Shown one piece after another: positions 41,364-51,198 of a stretch of 64,000 nucleotides of DNA. The notes below the pieces were generated by a model that made no database searches, was not told where the DNA came from, and saw only the letters and a program-made list of their open reading frames with translations. A program made the position numbers and the translations under genes. How positions within the stretch are numbered: the first letter of the stretch is position 1; the number at the start of each line of letters is the position of its first letter. Source of the stretch: JAEUMY01 sp033764435 (lineage in GTDB: Bacteria; Pseudomonadota; Gammaproteobacteria; Burkholderiales; Usitatibacteraceae); contig JANRIX010000010.1 in NCBI GenBank assembly GCA_033764435.1, forward strand, positions 186,001 to 250,000. The letters run 5' to 3'.

Positions 41364-41718
41364 GCAGTATCAATCGGAGCGTGGGCGCTGATGGGAAACA
41401 ATCCCGAAAAAATCGTCGCGTGCAAGAATCACGGCGCGTCGCGACACCATAAAAGATTCCGCCACGCCTGACTAGGACTTGACAGAAATCCTTCACATCC
41501 TGCGGGATGCGGCGCCGACTGGCGGTTGCCGCAGGAATTGATCGCCATCACTATCGTCTGCCGACATGACGGTGGCATGATCAATGTACGTCCAGGAGGA
41601 TCTGCGCATCCACGAGGCGGGCAAGGAATCCGCGGGCCCATTCCGGCAGAGTGGGCCGGCTACTGGCGATACGGATCGATCAACAGAGGGCAACACTGCC
41701 GGACGCGAGGGACCTGTA

Positions 41719-42669
41719 ATGCTGCTCTACAAACTGCTCGACCGCTTTCCCGGCGCTCGGGAGAATTTCGACCGCAAGCTCGGCGTGACACTTGCCTTGA
41801 CCGCGCTCATTCCGCCAGTGGTCTATCTCGGCGTGAAGGCCGCCATCGGCTCGCGCATCGATGCGGGCTTTGCGATCACGCTGGTGTGCGTCTGCCTGAT
41901 GGGCGCGCTGGTGAGCTATCTTGCGATCCGCATGCTCTTGAAACCGCTGGAGGAGGTCGCCGCCGCCTTGCAGCGCCCGCTGGCGATCGGCGAAGCCAGC
42001 CTGCCCACCGATTACCGCGACCTGCTCGGCCGCATCATGCGTGACGCGGAGAGCCTCGCACAGCGCAGCGAGCGCGCCGCGCGGCACATCCAGGCGCACG
42101 GCACGACCGACGACCTGACCGGCCTCTACACGCGACAGATGGTGAAGCGGCGCATGATCGAAGACTGCGCCCGCACCGACCGCAAGCAGATGACGCTGCA
42201 CATCGCGCTGGTGGAGCTCGCCGACGCCGAAACCCTTGCCCAGAAGCAGGGCATCGGCGCGCTGGAGTCGCTCATCCATCGCACCGGCCAGCTCCTGGCC
42301 ATGAACATGCGCAAGACCGACTGGCTCGGCCGCTGGCGCGAAAGCGTGTTCATGGTCGGTTTCTGCGACAACCAGAACATCGACGACACGCTGAACCGCA
42401 TGATGGGCAAGCTAAAGCAGAGCGCAACCGGATCACAGGCGCGAGAAGACGAACCACTTCCCGCCATCCGCGCATGGTGCGGCGCGGCCCAGTATCTGCC
42501 CGGCACGGGCCCGGGCACCGTGCTGGCGAGCGCGGTCGGCGCACTGTCCGCCGCAAAAATTCGCGCGGATGGCGACCAGAGCCTGCATTTGCTCGCGCGC
42601 AGCAAACCCGATCTGGTGCTGACCGAAAGCGAGCTGGATTTTTTCGGCGACGACGCGAAGCGCGGCTAG
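41719..42669 (+). CDS. Membrane protein with degenerate GGDEF domain
   Basis: 316 aa from ATG 41719 (GAGGGA upstream); an in-frame ATG at 41584 adds an unconvincing extension. Two TM segments (LTALIPPVVYLGV, AITLVCVCLMGALVSYLAIRMLL) precede a GGDEF-fold domain recognisable from DDLTGLYTRQMVKRRM. Where GRxGGDEF is expected it reads GRWRESVFMV, so diguanylate cyclase activity is not expected. Probably a c-di-GMP or GTP sensor or a protein-interaction module. Confidence 0.7.
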   Translation: MLLYKLLDRFPGARENFDRKLGVTLALTALIPPVVYLGVKAAIGSRIDAGFAITLVCVCLMGALVSYLAIRMLLKPLEEVAAALQRPLAIGEASLPTDYRDLLGRIMRDAESLAQRSERAARHIQAHGTTDDLTGLYTRQMVKRRMIEDCARTDRKQMTLHIALVELADAETLAQKQGIGALESLIHRTGQLLAMNMRKTDWLGRWRESVFMVGFCDNQNIDDTLNRMMGKLKQSATGSQAREDEPLPAIRAWCGAAQYLPGTGPGTVLASAVGALSAAKIRADGDQSLHLLARSKPDLVLTESELDFFGDDAKRG

Positions 42670-42693
42670 CGCGCCCTTGCCGCCGCGTGCGCG

Positions 42694-43476
42694 TCAGCGC
42701 GTACGGAACTTGTCCGCCAGCGCCTGCGTCGCCCCGCGAAAAACGCCCAGGTCGCTGCCCACGCCGACAAACGTGGCGCCCCACTCCATGTAGCGGCGCG
42801 CATCGGCCTCGACCGGCGCGAGAATGCCGGCCGACTTGCCCGCCGCCACCGCGCGGCTGATGAGATGGCGGATGACCTCCTGCACTTCCGGATGGCCGGG
42901 ATTGCCGATGTGGCCGAGTGCCGCGGAAAGATCACCGGGGCCGACGAAGATGCAATCCACGCCGTCCACGGCCGCGATGGCATCCACCGCCTCGATGCCC
43001 GGCCGGCTTTCGATCTGCACCAGCACGGCGATGTTGTCGTTGATGACCTTGAGATAGTCGGGAATGGTGTTGTAGCGGTTGTTGCGCTGAGCGATCGAGA
43101 AGCCGCGAATGCCGGCGGGCGGATAGCGTGTCGCGGCCACGGCGTTCCGCGCATCCTCCGCGCTCTCGACAAACGGGAACAGCACGTTGTGAAAGCCCGC
43201 ATCCAGGAGACGCTTCACGATCACCGGCTCGTTCTGCGGCGGCCGGACCACCGGCGCGCTGGCGCTGTCCTTCAGCGCCATGAGCTGCGGCACCAGCGTG
43301 GTGAGGTCATTGGGCGAATGCTCGGCATCGAGCAGCAGCCAGTCAAAGCCGGCGAGACCCAGCACCTCCGCCGTGATCGGGCTGGCCAGCGAGACCCAGC
43401 AACCGATGAGCGGCTTTCGGGCGAGCAGCGCCTGGCGGAAGGCATTGGGGACCGGGTGGTAGGGCGTGGCAGGCAT
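42694..43476 (-). CDS. HpcH/HpaI family aldolase (GarL-like)
   Basis: 260 aa. Motifs of class II pyruvate aldolases: IGCWVSLASPITAEVLGLAGFDWLLLDAEHSPND, VRPPQNEPVIVKRLLDAGFHNVLFPFVESAEDA, AQRNNRY, LVQIESRPGIEAVD and IFVGPGDLSAALG. Likely cleaves a 4-hydroxy-2-oxo acid such as 2-dehydro-3-deoxyglucarate. ATG 43476 has AAGGAA upstream. Confidence 0.88.
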   Translation of the reverse strand: MPATPYHPVPNAFRQALLARKPLIGCWVSLASPITAEVLGLAGFDWLLLDAEHSPNDLTTLVPQLMALKDSASAPVVRPPQNEPVIVKRLLDAGFHNVLFPFVESAEDARNAVAATRYPPAGIRGFSIAQRNNRYNTIPDYLKVINDNIAVLVQIESRPGIEAVDAIAAVDGVDCIFVGPGDLSAALGHIGNPGHPEVQEVIRHLISRAVAAGKSAGILAPVEADARRYMEWGATFVGVGSDLGVFRGATQALADKFRTR

Positions 43477-43519
43477 GGCGGATTCCTTGGCGGAGTGAAT
43501 TCAGGGTGAGGCGTCGCGT

Positions 43520-43813
43520 TCAACCAGCGTACATGAAGATGAGCAGGATGAAGGCGCCGAGCGCGCTGGCGGCGAAGGCCATTGCGATCGTCTCCAGAAT
43601 CGTGCTGCGGCGACCGGATGCATCAGCGTCCTTTCCGACTCTGCGCAAGCCCCACCGGGCTGCGAACACTCCGGCGACACCCACGGCGAGCACGATGAAG
43701 GCCATCGTGTGCAGCCAGTCCTCGTCGACGGTCAGCCACAGGACAAGCGGGACGACCAGGACCAGGATGGCGAGAACGGCGTCGTAGGACTCTCGCGTGG
43801 ATCGCGTTGACAT
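43520..43813 (-). CDS. Small three-TM membrane protein, hypothetical
   Basis: 97 aa. Three hydrophobic segments: AVLAILVLVVPLVLWLTV, HTMAFIVLAVGVAGVFAARWG and TIAMAFAASALGAFILLIFMYAG. No family recognised. It lies between sulP and the aldolase on the same strand. Confidence 0.65.
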   Translation of the reverse strand: MSTRSTRESYDAVLAILVLVVPLVLWLTVDEDWLHTMAFIVLAVGVAGVFAARWGLRRVGKDADASGRRSTILETIAMAFAASALGAFILLIFMYAG

Positions 43814-43872
43814 GGCGGTGCGACCTCTCTACGGCTGTGTGCTGACACCAGCGAATATTCGCAAGGCCCGCC

Positions 43873-45600
43873 TCACGCCATCTCCGCCGCATCCGGGCTG
43901 ACATGCACCGGTGGCCCGTCGGCACGCGCAATCTCCTCCGCGCGCATCAATGCGGCATTGAGTGACTTCACCACGTTGCCCTCACCCACGGCCGCGACAA
44001 ATCCGCCGCGCGCCATGAGCGAGTAGGGCTGCTCCTGGGCGCCGGCAATGATGAGTTCGCCGCCATGTTTCTTCTGCGACTTGAGCAGCGAGGTCAGCGC
44101 ATCAAGGCCTGTGGTGTCGAGATTGATGACATGGTCCATTTCCAGGATGACGATGTCCGGCAGCTTGCGGCCGGGATCGAGCAGGTTCTCCAGTTTGGTG
44201 ACGGAGCCGAAGAAAAGAGAGCCGTAGAGCGTCCAGGCACCCACGCGGCGACCGTCGGGCAGCGTCGTGGCCTCGGGCGGCAGCGCCACCTCATCCACCT
44301 TGGTGAGCGTGGAGATGCGGTAGATGAAAAACAGACTGGAAAGCACGAGACCGACTTCCACCGCGACCACGAGATCAAAGATCACCGTGAGCAGGAATGT
44401 GGACACGAGCGTCACGCGATAGAACATCGAGAACTGTTTCAGGCGCGCGAATTCGCTCCAGTCGGCCATGTTGAATGCGACCCAGAGCAGGATGGCGGCG
44501 AGTGCCGCGAGCGGAATGTGCGCGGCCAGTGGCGCCGCCGCCACCAGCACGACGAGCAGGACCAGCGCGTGCACCATGCCGGCAACCGGCGTGCGGCCAC
44601 CGGTGCGAATATTCGTGACGGTGCGGGCGATGGTGCCGGTGACGGCGATGCCGCCGAACCAGGGCGAGAAGAAATTGGCGATGCCTTGCGCCATGAGCTC
44701 CTGGTTGGGATCGTGGCGGTCATCGATCATGCCGTCGGCCATGCGGGCGCAAAGGAGCGACTCGATGGCGGCCAAGAGCGCGATGGCGATGGTGGGGGCG
44801 ACCAGGTTCTGTGCCGTGGCCCAGTCGAAACTCGGCACCTGCGGCATGGGCAGGCCCTGCGGCAGGGCGCCGAACTTGCTACCGATGGTCTCGACCTTGA
44901 TGTCGAGGAACCACACGACCACGGCGGGCACGATGAGCACGATGAGCGTCGACGGCAGCTTGGCCACGATGCGGCGCCAGCGGCTGGCGTTCGCCTGGTA
45001 GGACACGGGCCACAGCAGGATGAGCAGAAAGGACGACAGCGCGATCATCACCGCTGCGGGGTTGACGGTGTGCAGATTCTTTCCCAGGGTGGACAGCTGG
45101 GAGAAAAAGTTGGATGGCATCTTGTCGATGGCAAGTCCGAGGACATCCTTCACCTGCGAGAGCCCGATGATGACGGCGATGCCGGCAGTGAAGCCGATGA
45201 TGATCGACACCGGAATGAAGCGCACCAGGTTGCCCAGCTTCAATGCGCCCATGGCGAAGAGCAGCACGCCGGCCATGATGGTGGCGATGAGCAGATTGGC
45301 GACCCCGTACTTTTCGGCGATGGCATACATGAGCGCGACAAACGCACCGGCCGGCCCCCCGATCTGCACTTTCGACCCGCCCAACGCCGACACGATGAAC
45401 CCGCCGATGACGGCGGCCATGAGACCTTGTTCAGGGCGGACGCCGGAGGCAATGCCGAAGGCCAGCGCGAGCGGCAGGGCGACGACACCCACGGTGATGC
45501 CGGCCGGAATATCGGCGGCGAGGTCGGTGCGCGTGTAGTGCTTGAGGCTCTCGAGGAGACGCGGACGGAAGGAGAACGACGGCAGGTACTTCGTGTTCAA
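43873..45600 (-). CDS. SulP family anion permease with STAS domain
   Basis: 575 aa. The membrane domain begins DIPAGITVGVVALPLALAFGIASGVRPEQGLMAAVIGGFIVSALGGSKVQIGGPAGAF, and SLLCARMADGMIDDRHDPNQELMAQGIANFFSPWFGGIAVTGTIART is the SulP core. The C-terminal STAS domain is VILEMDHVINLDTTGLDALTSLL. It may carry sulfate, bicarbonate or dicarboxylate. A one-mismatch palindrome lies at 44605-44616; an exact copy (43851-43862) lies just past the stop. Confidence 0.9.
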   Translation of the reverse strand: MNTKYLPSFSFRPRLLESLKHYTRTDLAADIPAGITVGVVALPLALAFGIASGVRPEQGLMAAVIGGFIVSALGGSKVQIGGPAGAFVALMYAIAEKYGVANLLIATIMAGVLLFAMGALKLGNLVRFIPVSIIIGFTAGIAVIIGLSQVKDVLGLAIDKMPSNFFSQLSTLGKNLHTVNPAAVMIALSSFLLILLWPVSYQANASRWRRIVAKLPSTLIVLIVPAVVVWFLDIKVETIGSKFGALPQGLPMPQVPSFDWATAQNLVAPTIAIALLAAIESLLCARMADGMIDDRHDPNQELMAQGIANFFSPWFGGIAVTGTIARTVTNIRTGGRTPVAGMVHALVLLVVLVAAAPLAAHIPLAALAAILLWVAFNMADWSEFARLKQFSMFYRVTLVSTFLLTVIFDLVVAVEVGLVLSSLFFIYRISTLTKVDEVALPPEATTLPDGRRVGAWTLYGSLFFGSVTKLENLLDPGRKLPDIVILEMDHVINLDTTGLDALTSLLKSQKKHGGELIIAGAQEQPYSLMARGGFVAAVGEGNVVKSLNAALMRAEEIARADGPPVHVSPDAAEMA

Positions 45601-45643
45601 GACGCTCTCTGCATCCTGCGCGCAATGCGCGCGGTTGGCGTGA

Positions 45644-46381
45644 TCAGGACTGGCTGGTCACGTCCGCATCGAAAAAATAACCGGCGCCGCGCTCGGTGCG
45701 GATCAGACGCGGCTCGTTGGCATTCTCTTCGATCTTACGCCGCAGGCGCAGGATCTGCACATCGATGGAGCGATCATAGATGTCGGCATGCAGCCGACTG
45801 CCCTCCAGCAACTGGTCGCGCGAGAGGATGGCCCGCGGTGTGCGCAGGAACGTGACCAGCAGCGAATATTCGCCATTGGTGAGATCGACCTTGGCGCCAT
45901 CCGGGGCGGTGAGCTTGCGCGTGCCGGTGGCCAGCGACCAGCCGGCAAACTGGTAGCTGCGCGGCTCCTTGGCCGTGCCGCCGGCATGGGCACCGCCCGC
46001 CGAGGCTGCCGCCGCCAGGTCGTGGCGGCGCAACACGGCGCGGACCCGCGCCAGCAGCTCGCGCGGGCTGAAGGGCTTGGTGACATAGTCATCCGCGCCG
46101 AGCTCGAGGCCGAGCACGCGATCGACTTCATGGCCCTGGCCGGTGAGCATGATGATGGGCAGCGTGGAACGGGCGCGGAGCATGCGGGCGAGATTGAAGC
46201 CGTCCTCACCGGGCATCTTGACGTCCAGCACCACCAGATCCACCGTTTCCTCGGCGAGAAGGCGATCCATTTCGTGACCGCCCGACGCGCACACCACCTC
46301 GATCCCATGCTCAGTCATGTACTCGCTGACCAAGCCGCGGATGGCGGGATCATCATCAACAACAAGAATGCGCTTGGACAT
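45644..46381 (-). CDS. OmpR family response regulator
   Basis: 245 aa. The receiver (RILVVDDDPAIRGL, phospho-Asp in VVLDVKMPGEDG, Lys in YVTKPFSPREL) is joined by a Gly/Ala linker to a winged helix ending RSIDVQILRLRRKIEENANEPRLIRTERGAGYFF. It diverges from the MASE1 hybrid kinase and is probably its partner. Palindrome copy 45862-45873 encodes EYS in the winged helix (TNGEYSLL). Confidence 0.9.
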   Translation of the reverse strand: MSKRILVVDDDPAIRGLVSEYMTEHGIEVVCASGGHEMDRLLAEETVDLVVLDVKMPGEDGFNLARMLRARSTLPIIMLTGQGHEVDRVLGLELGADDYVTKPFSPRELLARVRAVLRRHDLAAAASAGGAHAGGTAKEPRSYQFAGWSLATGTRKLTAPDGAKVDLTNGEYSLLVTFLRTPRAILSRDQLLEGSRLHADIYDRSIDVQILRLRRKIEENANEPRLIRTERGAGYFFDADVTSQS

Positions 46382-46565
46382 GTTCTGCGGGTCGCTGCCT
46401 TCGGGGTGGACGGATGGAAGTGCGGCACCACTCTGTACAGCAGAAGATAAACCAGAATTCCGCGTCCCGAAAGACCGGGGAATCCCGCATTCGCGTCGAT
46501 TGAAACGCTACCCGCGCACCCTTGCAGGATTCGATATTCGTGTGCGCAGGCCCTAGAATCGGGGC

Positions 46566-49073
46566 ATGAACGCCTCCACCCCGCCATCGACGGCCCCGAT
46601 GCCACACAGCCCCCTGGCATTGGCCGCGTTGCTCGCGGCCGGCTATCTCATGCTGGCCTGGTTCGGGGTCACGCTGCCGGGTCGCTCGGGCTTCAGTTCC
46701 TATTTCTGGCCGGCCGCCGGGTTTGCGCTTGGTGTGCTGCTGCGCGCACCGGGTCGGCATTGGCCCTGGCTGACCGGGGCCATTTACGCGGCAAGTGTCA
46801 CCGCCGGGCTGCTCGCCGGTTATGCCCTGGTGCCCACGCTGCTCAATGTTGTGAGCACGCTGATGGTGCTGGGCAATGCCCTTGCACTGCGCGCCATCCT
46901 GCGCGGCCATTTCGAGCTCGACACCATGGGACAGGTGCTGCGCTTCGTGATCGCCACCGGGGCGACGGCTGCCGCGATCGCGGCGCTGGGCGGGCTGTAT
47001 TCCCAGCTCTTGTTCGACAAGCCCTTCCTGCATGAGTGGCGTACCTGGTTCGTGGCCGACTGGCTGGGCATCGTGCTCATCACGCCCTTCACGCTCGCCT
47101 GGACGCGCCCGCACCGCGAACAGCTCGCGGATCGGGTGAGCCGGCGCAAATGGGAGGTGGCGCTGCTGTATGCGGGGCTCGTCGGCGTCACCCTGCTCAT
47201 CTACACCCACGCGTTTGGCGCAGGCAACAGCCTGGGTGCGCCCACCTACCTCTCCATCCCGTTCCTGGTCTGGGCGGCACTGCGCTTCGGCTTGCGCGGC
47301 ACGACGCTGGCACTGGCCACGTTCGCCTTCATCAGCCTGTGGTACACCGCCCGCGGCTTGGGTCCGTTTGCGGCAGAGGGCGCAAGCGTCGAGCAGGCGG
47401 CGCTCAAGGCACAACTGTATCTTGCCGCCATTGCCATCATGGTCATGTTCGGCGCGGCCCTCATGTTCGAGCGCGAGCAGGCGCTGTCGGACAACCGCTC
47501 CTGGCGGCGGCGCTATGAAGTGGCCATCGCGGCGTCGCGCAATCTCGTCTTCGAAATCAATCCTGCATCCGGCACCATCCTGTGGGCAGGCGACACGGCC
47601 TCGCTGCTGGGTATCCAGCAGTCCAGCATCGCCACCGTGCGCGGCTGGACCGAGCGCGTGCATGACGCCGACCGCCAGCGACTCCTGGGACTGAGAGCCC
47701 GGCTGGCATCGGGCGAATTGCCCTCGGTGCTGCTCGAGTATCGCGTGCGGCGTGATGATGGCGTCTTCATCACCATCGAAGTCGATGCCTACTCGGTCGC
47801 GGGCGAGGACGCGGACAAGGCGGGCGCCAGTCGCCGCATCATCGGCTTCATCAAGGACATCACCGATGCCAAGCGCGAGGCGGAGGAGCGCGAGGCCGCC
47901 GAGGAGCGCGCGCGCCAGTCGCAGAAGATGGAGGCCATCGGCCGCCTGGCCGGCGGCATCGCGCATGACTTCAACAACATCCTGGGTGCCATCCTGGGCT
48001 ACGGCGAAATGGCGCGGGGCAAGGCCGCGCCCGGCAGTGACGTGCGCCGCCATCTGGACACCATCGTCGCCGCCGGCGAGCGCGGCAAGGCGCTGGTGGC
48101 GCAGATACTCACCTTCAGCCGCGCGCGTCCGTCCGAGAAGCAGCCAGTGCTGATGGGCGCGCTGGTCGATGAAGTGGCGGCGCTGCTGCAGGGATCGCTG
48201 CCGGCACGCATCAGGCTGGAGGTCCGCGTGATCGACGCCGACGTGACCGTGCTGGGGGACGTGACGCAGTTGCATCAACTCGTCATGAACCTCGCCACCA
48301 ATGCGGCGCAGTCCATGCCGGGCGATGGCGAACTGGTGATCACGGTACAGGCCACCGACATCACCGACCCGTGGCCGGTACGGCTTGGCACACTGAACCG
48401 CGGCCCCCATGCAGTCATCATGGTGCGCGACAACGGCGTCGGCATGGATGCCGCCACGCTGGAGCGCGCCTTCGAGCCATTCTTCACCACCAAGCCGACA
48501 GGCAAGGGCACGGGACTCGGCCTTGCCCTGGCCCAGAGCATCGCCGTCACCCACGGTGGCGCGCTGGACGTGAAGAGCTCGACCGGGGCCGGCGACCATG
48601 GCACCACCTTCACCCTGTACCTGCCGGCCTATGCGGCAGGCGCTGCACCGCCGGTGCAGGATGAAAGTGCCATGCCCCATGGGTCGGGCCAGACCATCCT
48701 GATCGTGGACGACGAGGAAGCGCTGGTGCGGCTGCTCGAAGACCAGCTGGCCGCGCTCGGCTACGAGCCTGTGGGCTTCACCGACAGCAGCGAGGCATTG
48801 GCCGCCATCGAGGCGGCACCGCAGCGTTTTGACGCGATCATCTCCGACGAGGTCATGCCCCGCATGACCGGTACCGACCTCACCGCCCGCCTGCGCGCCG
48901 CCGGACTGCGACTGCCGGTGGTGCTGGTCAGCGGCTATGGCGGGCCGGGCTTCGAGATCCGTGCCCAGGCCGCCGGCGTGACGCTGCTGTTGAGAAAGCC
49001 CTGTGCCGAGCGTGAGCTGGCCGATGCGCTGGCGTCGGTTCTGGCCCCTTCGGCGGCGCGTCCTGCCGCCTGA
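46566..49073 (+). CDS. MASE1-PAS hybrid sensor histidine kinase with receiver
   Basis: 835 aa. A MASE1 membrane region of about eight segments (~18-295), a PAS domain (~318-430), a HisKA with IAHDFNNILGAILG (His acceptor), HATPase_c (NLATNAAQS, VRDNGVGMD, GKGTGLGLALAQ) and a C-terminal receiver (LIVDDEEALVRLL, acceptor Asp in IISDEVMPRMTG, KPC). Phosphorelay to the divergent OmpR regulator is plausible. The 184-bp gap between them should hold both promoters. Confidence 0.9.
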   Translation: MNASTPPSTAPMPHSPLALAALLAAGYLMLAWFGVTLPGRSGFSSYFWPAAGFALGVLLRAPGRHWPWLTGAIYAASVTAGLLAGYALVPTLLNVVSTLMVLGNALALRAILRGHFELDTMGQVLRFVIATGATAAAIAALGGLYSQLLFDKPFLHEWRTWFVADWLGIVLITPFTLAWTRPHREQLADRVSRRKWEVALLYAGLVGVTLLIYTHAFGAGNSLGAPTYLSIPFLVWAALRFGLRGTTLALATFAFISLWYTARGLGPFAAEGASVEQAALKAQLYLAAIAIMVMFGAALMFEREQALSDNRSWRRRYEVAIAASRNLVFEINPASGTILWAGDTASLLGIQQSSIATVRGWTERVHDADRQRLLGLRARLASGELPSVLLEYRVRRDDGVFITIEVDAYSVAGEDADKAGASRRIIGFIKDITDAKREAEEREAAEERARQSQKMEAIGRLAGGIAHDFNNILGAILGYGEMARGKAAPGSDVRRHLDTIVAAGERGKALVAQILTFSRARPSEKQPVLMGALVDEVAALLQGSLPARIRLEVRVIDADVTVLGDVTQLHQLVMNLATNAAQSMPGDGELVITVQATDITDPWPVRLGTLNRGPHAVIMVRDNGVGMDAATLERAFEPFFTTKPTGKGTGLGLALAQSIAVTHGGALDVKSSTGAGDHGTTFTLYLPAYAAGAAPPVQDESAMPHGSGQTILIVDDEEALVRLLEDQLAALGYEPVGFTDSSEALAAIEAAPQRFDAIISDEVMPRMTGTDLTARLRAAGLRLPVVLVSGYGGPGFEIRAQAAGVTLLLRKPCAERELADALASVLAPSAARPAA

Positions 49074-49332
49074 TGCCCTCCCAGTGACCGGCAGGCCCCG
49101 ACCCGTTTAACACTCGTTTTCATTTCTGCAAGATTTTGTCGCATGCGCCGAAGTGCCTCGCCAAGCCACTGATTTGACGAAGATTAGGCCGTCCCGTTCG
49201 GGCCGGATTGAGCGGCTGCAGCGCGCCTTATTGCAGCGCGGATTACAACGGTAACGATTCCGCGCTTGACCGTAATGGATGGGTAACCGCGACTTTCAAC
49301 AATGCGCACCTCTCTTCGTTGCGGGGTGCGTC

Positions 49333-50682
49333 ATGCAGTGCCAGTTCAGAATTCATCAAGACTCGGGCTTCGGGGCCGGTGCGGCATCGTCGGCCTTGAC
49401 CGAACCGCGTGTGACGTTGCTGGATCGCGTCGTGCAAAAGGTTCGGCTGGATCTCGGTGCGGCCAGCGTACCCTTTCACATGCTGTCCCTGTCGAGCCAG
49501 TTCCAGCCCATCCTGAATGTCGATGAGCGTCGCGTGGAAGGCTATGAAGGCCTCATCCGCGGACACAACATGGCCGGCCAGGCGCTGCCGCCCGACACGA
49601 TGTTTGCCCTCGCCCGCGACGCCGGCGACAGCCACTATCTCGACCTGCTTGCGCGCGCCCTGCACATCCGCGCGTTCAATTCGCTTGGCGTCGCGGACGC
49701 GCCGCTTCTGTTCCTGAATGTCTACCCCGAAGCCGCCGGCGCCGACCTGCATGACGAGTCGGTGTTCGCCGCCCTGATCCAGCACTACCGGCTTGACCCG
49801 TCCCGTCTGGTGATGGAGATCCTGGAAACCGGCGTGGATGACGAGGCGCGCTTGAAGGATGCAGTGCAGCTCTATCGCCACCTCGGCTGCCGCGTCGCGC
49901 TGGATGACTTTGGCGTGGGCTATTCCAACTTCGACCGGCTCTGGCGACTGGAGCCGGACATCGTCAAGATCGATCGCTCGGTGATGCGTTCCGCCTCCCA
50001 GGATCCCAGCGCCCGGCGTGTGCTGCACAACATGGTGCGCATGATCCACGAGTGCGGCGCCGCCGCCGTGATCGAGGGGGTCGAGGAGCGCCGCGATGCG
50101 CTGATCGCGCTGGAAACCGACGCCGACTTCCTGCAGGGCTTCTATTTCGCGCGGCCGGCCGCCGCCACGTTCGATGGTGCTGTCGCCGCGAGCATGCTGG
50201 ACTCGCTGGTCGATGAGCTCGATCAGGGCACACCGCTCAACCGCAGCGCGGCGGCACCCACGCTGCGTGAATACGCCTGGCTGATGGAAAACATGGCCGA
50301 GGCCATGGACCGCGGCACGAGCTTCGCGCTGGCCGCCGACGCGCTGCTGAAGGACCCGCTGGCCCTGCGCGCGTCGCTGCACAGCGCGACCGGCGAACGC
50401 ATCGGCTGCGCGCTCAACCTGAAGCAGGTGAATGCCGCCGACGTGCAGACCCGTGATTGTCCCGGCGTGCGCGGCTGGCAGCTGATGCAACTGGTGCGCG
50501 CCACCCTGGCCGAGCCCGGCATCGTCCGCCTCACGCGCGCGTCCCCGTCGGTTTCACTGCATGAAGAGTGCGTGACGCTGTCGTGCAGCGTGATGCAGGA
50601 CGGCCAGCCCTGCGTGCTGTGCGTCGACGTGCACCAGCCCGGCTCGCGCGGCACTGAATCCATGGCGGCCGGACGGCCGTAA
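49333..50682 (+). CDS. EAL domain protein, probable c-di-GMP phosphodiesterase
   Basis: 449 aa from ATG 49333 (an in-frame start at 49279 exists). The EAL domain at ~45-290 reads SQFQPILNVDERRVEGYEGLIRG (EGL in place of EAL), LFLNVYPEA, VMEILETG, VALDDFGVGYSNFDRLWRLEPDIVKIDRSVM, VIEGVEE and FLQGFYFARP, so the metal and catalytic residues are kept. The C-terminal ~160 residues look like a PAS/Cache-type sensory domain. The 49074-49332 gap has no other gene. Confidence 0.85.
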   Translation: MQCQFRIHQDSGFGAGAASSALTEPRVTLLDRVVQKVRLDLGAASVPFHMLSLSSQFQPILNVDERRVEGYEGLIRGHNMAGQALPPDTMFALARDAGDSHYLDLLARALHIRAFNSLGVADAPLLFLNVYPEAAGADLHDESVFAALIQHYRLDPSRLVMEILETGVDDEARLKDAVQLYRHLGCRVALDDFGVGYSNFDRLWRLEPDIVKIDRSVMRSASQDPSARRVLHNMVRMIHECGAAAVIEGVEERRDALIALETDADFLQGFYFARPAAATFDGAVAASMLDSLVDELDQGTPLNRSAAAPTLREYAWLMENMAEAMDRGTSFALAADALLKDPLALRASLHSATGERIGCALNLKQVNAADVQTRDCPGVRGWQLMQLVRATLAEPGIVRLTRASPSVSLHEECVTLSCSVMQDGQPCVLCVDVHQPGSRGTESMAAGRP

Positions 50683-50742
50683 GCAGATTTGGACACTGTT
50701 TGAAGCTGCAACCCGCGTTACCTCCTGGCGCGGTTTGTCCTG

Positions 50743-50771
50743 GGCCCCGCGAAAGCGGGGCCTTTTTATTT
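50743..50771 (+). terminator. Rho-independent terminator of the EAL gene
   Basis: GGCCCCGC-GAAA-GCGGGGCC followed by TTTTTATTT. Confidence 0.93.
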
Positions 50772-50786
50772 GCTCGGAATGTAACG

Positions 50787-50804
50787 GGTGCGAATATTCG
50801 CACC
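50787..50804. repeat. Extended palindrome copy between convergent genes
   Basis: GGTGCGAATATTCGCACC, an 18-bp perfect dyad around the 12-mer, just after the EAL terminator and 8 bp from the YunG-like gene end. Confidence 0.7.
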
Positions 50805-50811
50805 TGATGCG

Positions 50812-51198
50812 TCAGGACACATTCAGCGCGGCGCGTACCCGCGCCAGCAACAGAATTGCCTGAGGCCCTGCGACAGCCTCGATCGCGCTTTCGGGAAAAT
50901 CCGCAACCTCGAACTGCTGCCCATGGGGAAACTGCTCCAGCGTGAGATCGACTTCGCTGCCATCAGGGAGGCGGTTCCATGCGTGCCATTGCTGCGGCGT
51001 GGCATCGGACAGCACCTTGGCATGCACCACCTCACCGCCCAGCAATGCGCGCACGACAAAGGCCGATGACCAGCACTGTCCCGCGGCGGGGCGATGGACC
51101 GACCAACGCGCCGGCGACCATGCGGTGTCTGCGCTCCACGAGGCGCGAAGCGCCGCTTCGATTTCGGCCAATCCGGGCTGCGACATGCGCCTTGCCAT
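50812..51198 (-). CDS. YunG-like protein
   Basis: 128 aa. The pattern CWSSAFVVRALLGGEVVHAKV...QQWHAWNRLPDGSEVDLTLEQFPHG resembles the YunG family of unknown function. ATG 51198 overlaps the upstream acyl-CoA dehydrogenase stop (TGATG); ATG 51186 is alternative. Probably translated with it. Confidence 0.65.
   Translation of the reverse strand: MARRMSQPGLAEIEAALRASWSADTAWSPARWSVHRPAAGQCWSSAFVVRALLGGEVVHAKVLSDATPQQWHAWNRLPDGSEVDLTLEQFPHGQQFEVADFPESAIEAVAGPQAILLLARVRAALNVS

Noticed and set aside
46526..46537. Further palindrome copy upstream of the MASE1 kinase
   Set aside because: TCGATATTCGTG differs at several positions from the 12-mer and lacks the symmetry.
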